Both the position numbers and the translations under genes were made by a program. This document shows positions 1-8,979 of a DNA stretch of 64,000 bases, in pieces (the first letter of the stretch is position 1; every line of letters begins with the position of its first letter). The notes below the pieces were generated by a model. The model was not told where the DNA came from, made no database searches, and saw nothing but the letters and a program-made list of their open reading frames with translations. Origin of the DNA: Pelagibacteraceae bacterium AG-390-A02 (lineage in GTDB: Bacteria > Pseudomonadota > Alphaproteobacteria > Pelagibacterales > Pelagibacteraceae); the NCBI GenBank assembly GCA_003278165.1, contig QCGU01000001.1:16645-80644 (forward strand), in the 5' to 3' direction.

Positions 1-173
1 GTAACATCTAAAGGAAATGATGAAATATTTTCATAATTTTTTGAAAGTTCATCTAAGAGTTCAGCTCTTCTTGCGGATACAGCAACATTCCATCCTTTGT
101 TTGCAAATTTAATTGCTAAGGCTTTGCCAATGCCTGTACTACCGCCAGTTATCCAAATAGTTTTTTTACTCAT
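1..173 (-). CDS. Short-chain dehydrogenase/reductase (SDR), N-terminal fragment cut by window edge
   Basis: The reverse strand from 173 reads MSKKTIWITGGSTGIGKAL, an SDR N-terminus with the glycine-rich TGGSTGIG dinucleotide-binding motif at about residues 9-16. It is followed by a beta strand and an ARR segment that typically contacts the NADP phosphate. The reading frame is open to base 1, so about 57 residues are visible and the catalytic Tyr-Lys lies outside. Substrate cannot be told. Its start is only 21 bases from the divergent TspO start. Confidence 0.85.
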   Translation of the reverse strand, partial: MSKKTIWITGGSTGIGKALAIKFANKGWNVAVSARRAELLDELSKNYENISSFPLDV

Positions 174-194
174 TTTTTGTTATGTATAAACATT

Positions 195-662
195 ATGTTA
201 AAAAATAAAATTGTAACATTTATATTATTTCTTATCATTACATTTTCAGCTTCATTAATTGGGGGTTTAGCTACATTAACTTTCAAGGAGCCTTGGTATT
301 CTTTATTAAATAAACCTGTTTTTAATCCACCAGATTGGGTATTTGGTCCAGTATGGACAATTTTATATTTATTGATGACAATTTCTATTTGGATGTATTG
401 GCATTCTAAAAATAAAGAGATGAACACAGTTTATATTTATTTTATTCATTTAGTTTTCAATGCAACTTGGAGTATAGTTTTCTTTGCATTTCACAACATG
501 ATTTTAGCATTGTTGGTATTGATTGTGTTAATTGCATTAATTATCAATCTAATCATAAGATATAGACGCGTCATAATGATGAGCTCGTATTTAATGATTC
601 CATATTTACTTTGGTGTTGCTTTGCTCTAATTTTGAATTCAAGTTTGATAATCTTAAATTAA
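195..662 (+). CDS. TspO/MBR family (tryptophan-rich sensory) membrane protein
   Basis: A 155-residue integral membrane protein with about five hydrophobic helices and family signatures: the KPVFNPPDWVFGPVWTILY stretch near residues 35-53 and NATWSIVFF later. TspO proteins bind tetrapyrroles and influence porphyrin handling and stress responses. I prefer the ATG at 195 over an upstream in-frame TTG at 177, because 195 puts the first helix directly at the N-terminus as in the family. The following gene starts 2 bases after the stop, so the two may be co-transcribed. Physiological ligand unknown. Confidence 0.85.
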   Translation: MLKNKIVTFILFLIITFSASLIGGLATLTFKEPWYSLLNKPVFNPPDWVFGPVWTILYLLMTISIWMYWHSKNKEMNTVYIYFIHLVFNATWSIVFFAFHNMILALLVLIVLIALIINLIIRYRRVIMMSSYLMIPYLLWCCFALILNSSLIILN

Positions 663-664
663 TT

Positions 665-1768
665 ATGGATGATGTTGTTGTAGTTGGCGGTGGAATAATT
701 GGAGTAGCAACTGCTTATTTTCTCTCAAAAGAAGGAAGAAAAGTTAAAGTTATTGAAAGAGATCCAACTTACAAAACAGCTTCATTTCCTTTATCTTTAG
801 GAGGTTTTAGAAGACAATTTTTTCAAAAAGAAAATATCTTACTAGGTAAATTTGCTAGGGAATTTATTTTTCAAATACCAGAATTATTGAAAACTGAAAA
901 AAATCCTAATCCAACAGCAAGTATGGTCACCAACGGTTACCTTTTGATGTTTGGTCCCGAACATGCTGAAGAACAATATAAAGCTTTAGAAAATCATAAA
1001 GAATGTGATGCGGGTACAAAAAATATTAAAGGCTCAGAGCTATCAAAAGTGTTTCCATATATAAATGATGAAGGAGTTGAGACTGCTACTTACACAGACA
1101 ATCAAAGTGAAGGTTGGATTGATCCTTTTATGTTTCATAGTGCACTTAAAAGTAAGGCAATAGAACTTGGAGCAGAATTTATAAAAGGAGAGGTTAAAAG
1201 TCTTTCAGAGATAAATGCTAAAACAATTGTCTCTGCAGCTGGCTGTTGGACCAAAGAATTGTTAGAAGACATTCCTGTTGAGCCTCAAAAACACACTGTG
1301 TTTAGAGTAAAATGTCCAACATATATAAAAGAAATGCCATTAACTGGTGATTTAACAACTGGTGTTTATTGGAGACCTGAAGGAGGAGAGTATTTGGCAG
1401 GATCGCCATTGTCAGTATTTGGCGCAGATGATTTAGAGCCAGCATGGAATGATTTTGAAGAATTAGTTTGGCCAGCACTAGCAAAAAGAATACCAGCTTT
1501 TGAAGAATTAAAATTAACCGGAGGATGGGCAGGTTATTACGATTGTAACAGATTAGATAATAATGCTGTTGTTGGAAAACATCCTAAGTACGAAAACGTT
1601 TATATGGCTACTGGTTTTACAGGAAGAGGATTAATGCAAGCCCCAGGTATTGGAAGAGCATTAACTGAATTGATTACAACTGGTTCATACCAAACAATTG
1701 ATATAAGTGATTTTGCTGTTGAAAGAGTGTTAGGCAAAACCGCAAGAAGAGAACCTTACGTTTTATAA
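665..1768 (+). CDS. FAD-dependent oxidoreductase, DadA/FOXRED1-like
   Basis: A 367-residue flavoprotein. The N-terminus carries the FAD-binding GGGIIG motif (about residues 8-13) and an ERD segment for the FAD ribose. The C-terminus has the second FAD signature (MATGFTGRGLMQAPGIG). The region after the ERD motif, with SLGGFRRQF followed by ENI, resembles mitochondrial FOXRED1 and sarcosine/D-amino-acid oxidase relatives. The family oxidises secondary amines or amino acids; FOXRED1 itself is a complex I assembly factor. The start is the ATG at 665, because the extra upstream codons back to 611 lie inside tspO. It ends directly against the convergent selO stop with no spacer. Substrate uncertain. 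Confidence 0.75.
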   Translation: MDDVVVVGGGIIGVATAYFLSKEGRKVKVIERDPTYKTASFPLSLGGFRRQFFQKENILLGKFAREFIFQIPELLKTEKNPNPTASMVTNGYLLMFGPEHAEEQYKALENHKECDAGTKNIKGSELSKVFPYINDEGVETATYTDNQSEGWIDPFMFHSALKSKAIELGAEFIKGEVKSLSEINAKTIVSAAGCWTKELLEDIPVEPQKHTVFRVKCPTYIKEMPLTGDLTTGVYWRPEGGEYLAGSPLSVFGADDLEPAWNDFEELVWPALAKRIPAFEELKLTGGWAGYYDCNRLDNNAVVGKHPKYENVYMATGFTGRGLMQAPGIGRALTELITTGSYQTIDISDFAVERVLGKTARREPYVL

Positions 1769-3214
1769 TTAAGTTCCACAAAAAGTTTGATATTTTTCAT
1801 TACCAATTGGTGAAGGCTTTTGAAATTCAATAATATTTTCTTGATCAGAATAAGGATTACTTAAAACTTTTAAAAGTTTTTTCATTGTTTCTAGATTTCC
1901 TTTATCCGCATCAGCTAGGGCTTCTTCTACTTTTTGATTTCTTGGTATAATTATTGGATTAGTTTTTTTCATCAGTTCTAAATGTTTTTCAGATGAATTA
2001 TTTAACTTTAATCTTTTTTGCCATTCATTAGCCCAAACTTTAAAATCATCATTTTTGTAAATTTCATTATCAATCTCAACACCCATTAAATGACAGAAGG
2101 TATTTGTATAATCTGCATTATTATTTTTCATCCAATCTAAAAGTTTATTAATTAATGTTTGATCATTTTTATCTTTACCAAATAAACCAAGTTTATCTCT
2201 CATCATATTTAACCATTTTTCTTCATAAATATTTTGAAAGTTATCAATTAACTCTGTTGCAATTTTAATCGCTGTATCTTCATCTTTATCAATAAGTGGA
2301 ATTAAACATTCTGCAAATCTTGCTAAATTCCATTTAGTAATTGGTGGTTGATTTGAAAAAGCATATCTTCCAAATTTATCTATAGAGCTAAATACAGTTT
2401 TTGGATCGTATTGATCCATGAAAGCACATGGACCATAATCAATTGTTTCACCAGAAATAGCCATGTTATCAGTATTCATTACTCCATGGATAAATCCTAC
2501 TCTCATCCAATTGATTACTAACTGACATTGTTTTTCCATTACTATACTTAATAAATCTAAAGCTTTATATTTAGAGGATTGAATTTCTGGATAGTGTCTA
2601 TCGATTGTATAATTAATTAGTGTATTAAGATCTTCAAGATTTTGAGTGGCTGCAATATACTGAAATGTACCAACTCGTATATGACTTGACGCAACTCTAG
2701 TTAAAATTGCTCCATTTAACAAATTTTCTCTTACAACTTTTTCTCCAGTTCTAACAACTGCAAGACTTCTAGTTGTTGGAATATTCAAAGCATTAATTGC
2801 TTCACTAATTATATATTCTCTTAGCATTGGACCTAAAGCGGCTCTTCCATCGCCACCTCTAGAGAAAGAGGTTCTGCCTGAACCCTTAAATTGTATATCA
2901 AAACGTTGATTTTTATTAACTAAATGCTCTCCTAATAGAACAGCCCTACCATCACCAAGCATTGTGAAATGACCAAATTGATGACCAGCATATGCTTGTG
3001 CAATTGAATTAGTTCCATCAGGTAAACTGTTTCCTGAAAAGATCTCAGCTAATTTTTTTTTATCTATTCCTGAAAAGTTTAAATTTAGATTTTTAGCAAG
3101 TTCTTCGTTTAAAATAATAAGCTCAGGATCATGAACTGGAGTAGGCTTGATATCTTCTTTAAATGTTTTTGATAGTTTTGAATATGAATTGTCAAAATGC
3201 CAACCAATGGTCAT
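1769..3214 (-). CDS. selO: Protein adenylyltransferase SelO (YdiU family)
   Basis: A 481-residue SelO pseudokinase, the usual family length. Visible motifs are YAGHQFGHF (75-83), LGDGRA (86-91), KGSGRTSFSRGGDGRA from K110, and the metal-binding pair NTDN (247-250) and DYG (259-261). SelO transfers AMP from ATP to Ser/Thr/Tyr of target proteins and is linked to redox stress. Many homologues end in a C-terminal selenocysteine; here the end is FCGT, with Cys in that position. It is the last gene of the formate dehydrogenase operon, 5 bases after fdsA. Targets unknown. Confidence 0.93.
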   Translation of the reverse strand: MTIGWHFDNSYSKLSKTFKEDIKPTPVHDPELIILNEELAKNLNLNFSGIDKKKLAEIFSGNSLPDGTNSIAQAYAGHQFGHFTMLGDGRAVLLGEHLVNKNQRFDIQFKGSGRTSFSRGGDGRAALGPMLREYIISEAINALNIPTTRSLAVVRTGEKVVRENLLNGAILTRVASSHIRVGTFQYIAATQNLEDLNTLINYTIDRHYPEIQSSKYKALDLLSIVMEKQCQLVINWMRVGFIHGVMNTDNMAISGETIDYGPCAFMDQYDPKTVFSSIDKFGRYAFSNQPPITKWNLARFAECLIPLIDKDEDTAIKIATELIDNFQNIYEEKWLNMMRDKLGLFGKDKNDQTLINKLLDWMKNNNADYTNTFCHLMGVEIDNEIYKNDDFKVWANEWQKRLKLNNSSEKHLELMKKTNPIIIPRNQKVEEALADADKGNLETMKKLLKVLSNPYSDQENIIEFQKPSPIGNEKYQTFCGT

Positions 3215-3219
3215 TTTAA

Positions 3220-5988
3220 TTAACTAACTTCAGCTTGATGTTCTTTTGGCTTAACTTCTGTTTTAAATTGATTAGAAATTTTTTGAACTTCAACTGATGA
3301 AACTTTGTATTCAGCACACATTGTCTCTTCATCTTTTCCATGACCAGTTACCATATTGACCATGTGTTCTGGGAAATGGAATGTTGTAAATACAATTCCT
3401 TCTTTAACTTTATCTGTTACTTCTACTTTTAAAGCAACTTCTCCTCTTCCAGAATATAATCTTCCAATATCACCTGTATTCAGATCTCTATATGCTGCAT
3501 CTTTAGGGTGAATTAATAAAACATCCTCATCAACAATGTTTATATTTTTTGTTCTTCTTGTCATTGTTGCTGCATTATAATGTTGTAAAACTCTACTAGT
3601 TGTTAAAATTAAGGGATAATCTTTTTGATTAGCCTCTATCTCACTAGATTCTTTCCAATCAAAGTTTTTCAATCTACCTTTACCAAGTTTAAACTCTTCA
3701 GTATGTAAAATTTTTGTATCCGAACCATCTTCTTTTACAGGCCATTGCAATCCTAATTTTCCAAGTCTTTCTCTTGTTACTCCTTTAAAGAAAGGAACAA
3801 TATCAGCTATTTCTTCTAATACCTGATCAGCATCATAAGATGGTTGATCAAAACCTAATTTTTGCATCATGTCAGTTACAATTAACCCATCAGGTTTTGT
3901 ACCAGGTAGTGGAGGTACTGCTCTATTAACTCTTTGAATTCTTCTCTCAGTATTTGTGAAAGTTCCATCTTTTTCTAAGAAAGTTGTTCCAGGTAAAACT
4001 ACCGTTGCAAGTTTAGCAGTCTCGCTCATAAATATTTCTTGAACAACTAATAGCTCTAATGAGTTCATTGCTTCAATAACATGTGCACTATTTGGATCTG
4101 TTTGAACTATATCTTCACCAATAATCCATAATCCTTTTAATTCTTTATTGATTGCAGCCTCAAACATTTGAGGAATTTTTAAACCAGCTTTAGTAGGATG
4201 AGTTACACCATATTTTTCTGTATAAAATTTTTGGTTTTCTGTTTTATCTACTGGAAAATAACCTGCACCTTGGTGAGGCTGACATCCCATGTCTGCTGCA
4301 CCTTGAACATTATTTTGACCTCTTAGAGGATTTACACCGACACCTTTTCTTCCAATGTTTCCTGTAATCATTGCTAAATCAGCAATTAACATCACAGTTT
4401 TTGAACCTTGTTCGTGTTCAGTAACTCCTAGTCCATGGAATTCCATAGAATTTCTTGCTGTTGCATAAGCAATTGCAGCCTCTTTTACTAATTGTTTATC
4501 AACACCAGCAACTTTTGCTAATTTATCAACATCTTGTCTTTCAATTTCTTTCAAGAAATTATCAAAACCTTCTGTTCGATCTCTTACAAAGTCAGCATTA
4601 TACAGTTTTGATTTAATAATAAAGTGTAACATCATATTTAGAACCGCAACGTTAGTTCCAGGTCTAAGTTTGATATGATAATCAGCAAGTTTAGCTAATT
4701 CAGTTGTTACTGGATCAAGGACAATTAACTTTTTTCCTTTCATCACTTGCTGTTTAATTTTTGCTCCTGTAACTGGATGAGCATTAGTTGGGTTAGCACC
4801 AATAACTAAAAATAAATCTGCATGATAAATATCCTCTGTTGAGTTTGTTGCAGCCCCTGTCCCAAAAGTTTGCTGCATACCCCAAGCTGTAGGTGAATGA
4901 CAAATTCTTGCACAACAATCTACACTGTTAGTCCCAACAGCAGCTCTAATCATTTTTTGAAAAACATAATTTTCTTCATTAGTACATCTTGCAGAAGAAA
5001 TTCCAGCAAAAGCATCTGGTCCATTTTCTTTTGTAATTCTATTCATTTCTTTTTTGATAAAGTCATACGCTTCATCCCAACTAGCTTCTTCAAACTTTCC
5101 ATTTCTTTTTATCAATGGAGTTTTTAATCTGTCAGGGTGATCATAAAAACTGAATGCATATCTTCCTTTAATACATGTATGACCTGCATTTACTTCTGTT
5201 TGCTTAGGAGTATCAATTGCTACTACTTTATCATCTTTGATTGATGCTTCTAAGTTACAACCAACACCACAGTATGAACAAGTTGTTCTAACTTTTTTAT
5301 CTACAGCTGCAGATTTAGATTGGAATACATCTGAAATAGCATCTGTTGGACATGTGTGAGCACAAGCTCCACATGACACACAAGAACTATCTCCAAACAT
5401 CATATCGTTATCTGTTGTAATTCTAGATTCAAATCCTCTGCCACTCATTGTTAAAACAAATGATCCTTGAATTTCATCACATGCCCTGACACATCTTCCA
5501 CAATTAATACAGTTATCTAAATTCATTCTCATGTAATCATGAGAAGTGTCTCTTGGAATTCCTTTATGTTGCTTAGGACTATTGTATCTATGATCATCAA
5601 TACCTAAATCATTTGCAACTGTTTGAAGTTCACAGTTATTGTTTACTTCACAAGTATCACATTCCATTGGATGATCAGTTAAAACTAACTCAACAATATT
5701 TTTTCGAAGACTTGTTAGCTCTTCATTTGAAGTAAATATATGCTGGTTTTCTGCAACTGGCGTATGACAAGATGCAACCACTCTAGTTGGTCCATCTTTT
5801 TCTAACGCAACTTCAACTGAACAAACTCTACATGCTCCATAGGGCGCTAAGTTTGGATCATCACATAAAGTTGGCACCTTTTTTTCACCAATATAGCTTT
5901 TAACGAATTTTAAAATAGATGAATGATTAGGACCTATTTCATAAGGTTTTCCATCAATATATGCAATTTTTCTTTTCTCTGAACTCAT
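3220..5988 (-). CDS. fdsA: NAD-dependent formate dehydrogenase, molybdenum catalytic (alpha) subunit
   Basis: 922 residues in the layout of soluble FdsA/NuoG-like formate dehydrogenases. An N-terminal 2Fe-2S ferredoxin domain has cysteines near 42, 53, 56 and 74. A His-ligated NuoG-type cluster follows (H106, C110, C113, C119), then two 4Fe-4S ferredoxin motifs (C160-C170 and C203-C213) and the 4Fe-4S/bis-MGD domain starting CSYCGVGC (237-244). CARICHSPT places the molybdenum ligand at C363, Cys rather than the selenocysteine of FdhF. It oxidises formate to CO2 and passes electrons to the diaphorase subunit. Its ATG overlaps the stop of that gene by one base, indicating translational coupling. 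Confidence 0.95.
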   Translation of the reverse strand: MSSEKRKIAYIDGKPYEIGPNHSSILKFVKSYIGEKKVPTLCDDPNLAPYGACRVCSVEVALEKDGPTRVVASCHTPVAENQHIFTSNEELTSLRKNIVELVLTDHPMECDTCEVNNNCELQTVANDLGIDDHRYNSPKQHKGIPRDTSHDYMRMNLDNCINCGRCVRACDEIQGSFVLTMSGRGFESRITTDNDMMFGDSSCVSCGACAHTCPTDAISDVFQSKSAAVDKKVRTTCSYCGVGCNLEASIKDDKVVAIDTPKQTEVNAGHTCIKGRYAFSFYDHPDRLKTPLIKRNGKFEEASWDEAYDFIKKEMNRITKENGPDAFAGISSARCTNEENYVFQKMIRAAVGTNSVDCCARICHSPTAWGMQQTFGTGAATNSTEDIYHADLFLVIGANPTNAHPVTGAKIKQQVMKGKKLIVLDPVTTELAKLADYHIKLRPGTNVAVLNMMLHFIIKSKLYNADFVRDRTEGFDNFLKEIERQDVDKLAKVAGVDKQLVKEAAIAYATARNSMEFHGLGVTEHEQGSKTVMLIADLAMITGNIGRKGVGVNPLRGQNNVQGAADMGCQPHQGAGYFPVDKTENQKFYTEKYGVTHPTKAGLKIPQMFEAAINKELKGLWIIGEDIVQTDPNSAHVIEAMNSLELLVVQEIFMSETAKLATVVLPGTTFLEKDGTFTNTERRIQRVNRAVPPLPGTKPDGLIVTDMMQKLGFDQPSYDADQVLEEIADIVPFFKGVTRERLGKLGLQWPVKEDGSDTKILHTEEFKLGKGRLKNFDWKESSEIEANQKDYPLILTTSRVLQHYNAATMTRRTKNINIVDEDVLLIHPKDAAYRDLNTGDIGRLYSGRGEVALKVEVTDKVKEGIVFTTFHFPEHMVNMVTGHGKDEETMCAEYKVSSVEVQKISNQFKTEVKPKEHQAEVS

Positions 5989-7643
5989 TAGTTATCTTTC
6001 ACCATATCATTTTTCATTTCATCACCAAAGTATTTTAGGATGTTCTGAATTGGAGTTGGGATCGCTCCACATAGAGCACATAAGCAGCCTTTTTGCATAG
6101 TAACCAACAACTCTTCTAGTAATTTTAAAGGAATTTTAGCTGTTTTCTTCTTAGCTTGATCAAACATTTCTTTTCCTCTGTAAGATCCAAGTCTTCCTGG
6201 GAAACATTTTCCACAAGATTCTTCTGCAGAAAACTCAAATAAATGATGAATGTATTCAGCCATTGGAAAATCTTTTGGAATACTAACAACACTTGCGTGA
6301 CCTAACATAAAACCTTTTGCTGTGAATTCTTGAAAATCTAAATTTAAATTTTCTATTTCACTTAAAGGAACAACCCCACCTAATGGACCTCCAATTTGAA
6401 AAGCTTTAACAGGTTCTTTGTATCCACCACCAATTTCATTAAATATTTTTTTCATTGGTGTTCCCATGTCAATTTCATAAACACCAGGATTGTTAAAAAA
6501 ACTATCTAAGCAAACTAATTTAGTTCCAGCTGATTTTTTATTTCCAACTGAAGAAAATTTTTCAGATCCATTTAATAAAATTCCGGTTGCAGCAGCTAAA
6601 GTTTCAACATTATTAACTACAGTTGGTTTTTTATATAATCCTTCGGTTACAGGGAAGGGAGGTCTTACATCTACTTCAGCTCTTCTTCCTTCAATAGAAG
6701 CTATCAAAGCTGTTTCTTCTCCACAAATGTATGCACCTTGACCTATACAAATTCCAAGATCGAAAGAAAAATCTGTTCCTAAAATATTTTCACCTAATAA
6801 ATTTAATTTTTTAAGTTCATTGATGCAGCCATTAATTGCTTCAATAGATTTTGGATATTCACCCCTAATGTATAAAACTCCTTCGTCGCTTCCAATTACA
6901 AATCCACACAATACCATTCCAAAAATAACTTTTAGTGGCTGATCCTCTAACAAGTATCTGTCTGAAAAAGCTCCAGAGTCACCTTCGTCTGCATTGCAGA
7001 TTACATATTTCTTATCACCTTTTGCTTTACTACAAAAATCCCATTTCATTCCTGTTGGAAAACCTGCTCCACCTCTTCCTGTAAGGTTTGAGTCTAATAA
7101 TGATTTTACTATTTCTTTTTTATCTGTTTTTAAAAATTTACTTAATTGTTCTTTGAACTGATCTGTTGATGATAATTTATCATCCATTAAAAAACTTGTT
7201 GTTGCATAACTCTTAGAGAAAAACTTTTCTTGTTTAATTTCTTCACCCTTTAAAATTTGATCTATCTTTTCAATATCTTTTCCAGCATAATTTTCACCGT
7301 CATAGTGAAATGCATGGTTTTCATAACAATGACCTAGACAAAACATCTCTCCAACTTTGTCATCACCTAGTTTTTCTTTTAATTTATCTTTTAGTTTGTC
7401 TTGAGTACCTGCGCACATGCAAGCACTACCGTTACAAACGAAAGCTTTTTTTTTTCTATGTGAAGGTCTTAAAAATTCATAAAAAGACTCTGCACCGTGA
7501 AGTGTTGAAACTCCAAGGTTGTGTTTATTTGCAATTTCTTTAATATCTCGAGGGTTTTCACTCAAAGTGTTCTCTGAGATTTGCTTAAACAGGTTGTCTT
7601 TTAAGCCTATTCTTCCAGATAAATTACTTATATTTTTTGACAC
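5988..7643 (-). CDS. fdsB: NAD-dependent formate dehydrogenase diaphorase, fused gamma-beta (NuoE-NuoF-like) subunit
   Basis: 551 residues combining two subunits that are usually separate. Residues 1-130 are a thioredoxin-like 2Fe-2S domain (FdsG/NuoE type) with C70, C75, C102 and C106. The rest is FdsB/NuoF-like, with an FMN-binding NADEGDSGAFSDR segment, the GAYICGEETALI NADH-site motif, and a C-terminal 4Fe-4S site (ESCGKCFPGR, then CLCALCG). It accepts electrons from FdsA and reduces NAD+. The start is GTG at 7641-7643. It lies 16 bases after fdhD and overlaps fdsA by one base. No fdsD-like delta subunit is visible nearby. Confidence 0.93.
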   Translation of the reverse strand: MSKNISNLSGRIGLKDNLFKQISENTLSENPRDIKEIANKHNLGVSTLHGAESFYEFLRPSHRKKKAFVCNGSACMCAGTQDKLKDKLKEKLGDDKVGEMFCLGHCYENHAFHYDGENYAGKDIEKIDQILKGEEIKQEKFFSKSYATTSFLMDDKLSSTDQFKEQLSKFLKTDKKEIVKSLLDSNLTGRGGAGFPTGMKWDFCSKAKGDKKYVICNADEGDSGAFSDRYLLEDQPLKVIFGMVLCGFVIGSDEGVLYIRGEYPKSIEAINGCINELKKLNLLGENILGTDFSFDLGICIGQGAYICGEETALIASIEGRRAEVDVRPPFPVTEGLYKKPTVVNNVETLAAATGILLNGSEKFSSVGNKKSAGTKLVCLDSFFNNPGVYEIDMGTPMKKIFNEIGGGYKEPVKAFQIGGPLGGVVPLSEIENLNLDFQEFTAKGFMLGHASVVSIPKDFPMAEYIHHLFEFSAEESCGKCFPGRLGSYRGKEMFDQAKKKTAKIPLKLLEELLVTMQKGCLCALCGAIPTPIQNILKYFGDEMKNDMVKDN

Positions 7644-7659
7644 AATTACCCTTTTTTTA

Positions 7660-8499
7660 TTAATCCACCTTAACTTTTTTGTTATTTGTGTAAATATTAA
7701 AACTGTCCATCTTTACGAAACCTATAAGGGTAATGTCAAACTTATTAGCTAAATCGATAGCAAGACTTGTTGGCGCACCAACCCCGATCATAATACCAAT
7801 ATCAGTCATCAAAACCTTCTGAACTAGCTCAAAATTAAGTCTCCCAGAACACGTAATAAATTGATTTTTTGGATCAAATTGCTTCTTCTCCAAAGCACAA
7901 CCGATAAGTTTGTCTAATGCGTTATGTCTTCCAACATCTTCTCTAAGAGCTATCAATTTTCCATCACTATTAAATAGACCACTGGCATGGATACCACCAG
8001 TTTTACTGAATTCAGACTGACTTTCTCTTAAAATATTAGGTGATTGAATAACTACATCTTTTGAAATTTTGGGTTCAGATGCATTTGTTTTAGTTGTCTT
8101 AATAATTTCTAGGGCATCTAACGAAGATTTCCCGCAAACACCACAAGAGGAGTTAGTTAAAAAATCTCTTTTAATTTTTGATATATTTACATTTTCGGAA
8201 TTATTGAGTGATGCTAATATTTTATTTTGAATTTTGTACTGACCAACTTTATCCCCATAACTTTCAATACTATCTATATCATTTATACTTTTTACAATTT
8301 GTTCATTAAATAGAAATCCTCTGACAAGGTCATCATCATTACCAGGAGTTCTCATAGTAATAGATAAAGTTTGTTCAATCCATTTATTTTTTTCTTTGTA
8401 CTTTAAAGAAATTTCTAATGGCTCTTCAATTGAAACTAAATCTTCAACATCTTCAAAATTATTATATGAATATTTTAAAACTTTGTATTTTGAATTCAT
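7660..8499 (-). CDS. fdhD: Formate dehydrogenase accessory sulfurtransferase FdhD
   Basis: 279 residues with the FdhD hallmark CGVC loop (C119, C122), the N-terminal RTPGNDDDLVRGFLF region and a C-terminal GRHNALDKLIG motif. FdhD carries sulfur from a cysteine desulfurase to the bis-MGD cofactor of formate dehydrogenase, a step required for activity. It lies directly upstream of the diaphorase and catalytic genes on the same strand, which fits its maturation role. No anomaly in length or motifs. Confidence 0.95.
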   Translation of the reverse strand: MNSKYKVLKYSYNNFEDVEDLVSIEEPLEISLKYKEKNKWIEQTLSITMRTPGNDDDLVRGFLFNEQIVKSINDIDSIESYGDKVGQYKIQNKILASLNNSENVNISKIKRDFLTNSSCGVCGKSSLDALEIIKTTKTNASEPKISKDVVIQSPNILRESQSEFSKTGGIHASGLFNSDGKLIALREDVGRHNALDKLIGCALEKKQFDPKNQFITCSGRLNFELVQKVLMTDIGIMIGVGAPTSLAIDLANKFDITLIGFVKMDSFNIYTNNKKVKVD

Positions 8500-8502
8500 A
8501 AA

Positions 8503-8979
8503 TTATTTTAATGGATAGTTTTTTTGCAATAAATATTTATTGATTATGATGGCTAATAACAAAATTATTATACACCCAAAAATAATTGGATTTATTAAAT
8601 AATTATAAGAAGCACTTCCAATTATAACAATTATTGGATTTCCACCTGCAGGGGGATGAACAACGTTTAATAAAATCATTAAGAACACTCCAATTCCTAC
8701 CGCAAATGCAATGCTAATATAAATTGGAAGTGGAATAAAATTTACAAATAATACACCCGTTAAGGCAGTTAATAAATGTCCAAAGAAAACATTTTTTGGT
8801 TGAGCAAAAGGACTTTCAGGAAAACCAAATAACAAAACCATCGATGAACCAAATGATGCTGCAATAAAATATCCAAGAGTGCTTTTGTAAGTTAGAAATG
8901 TAAGAACACCTATAGTGATTGTTGAAAAAAAACCTGCAATCAATGCTTTTTGCAATAAAGGTTTTGTAATTTTGATCAT
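8503..8979 (-). CDS. HPP family membrane protein
   Basis: 158 residues with four to five hydrophobic segments and the family signature: FGFPESPFAQPKN near the middle and VVHPPAGGNPIIV, the HPP-containing motif, in the C-terminal half. HPP proteins are integral membrane proteins, and some have been connected to nitrite transport. Here the gene sits between the Fe-S scaffold-like gene (1 base after its neighbour) and fdhD, so a role linked to formate or another small anion is possible. That link rests only on position. Confidence 0.8.
   Translation of the reverse strand: MIKITKPLLQKALIAGFFSTITIGVLTFLTYKSTLGYFIAASFGSSMVLLFGFPESPFAQPKNVFFGHLLTALTGVLFVNFIPLPIYISIAFAVGIGVFLMILLNVVHPPAGGNPIIVIIGSASYNYLINPIIFGCIIILLLAIIINKYLLQKNYPLK

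Noticed and set aside
4897-4905. Selenocysteine in formate dehydrogenase
   Set aside because: The molybdenum-ligand codon reads cysteine (CARICH) and there is no in-frame TGA in the gene.
5988-6741. Overlapping open frames opposite fdsA/fdsB and other long genes
   Set aside because: They have no recognisable domains and are explained as antisense shadows of well-supported genes.
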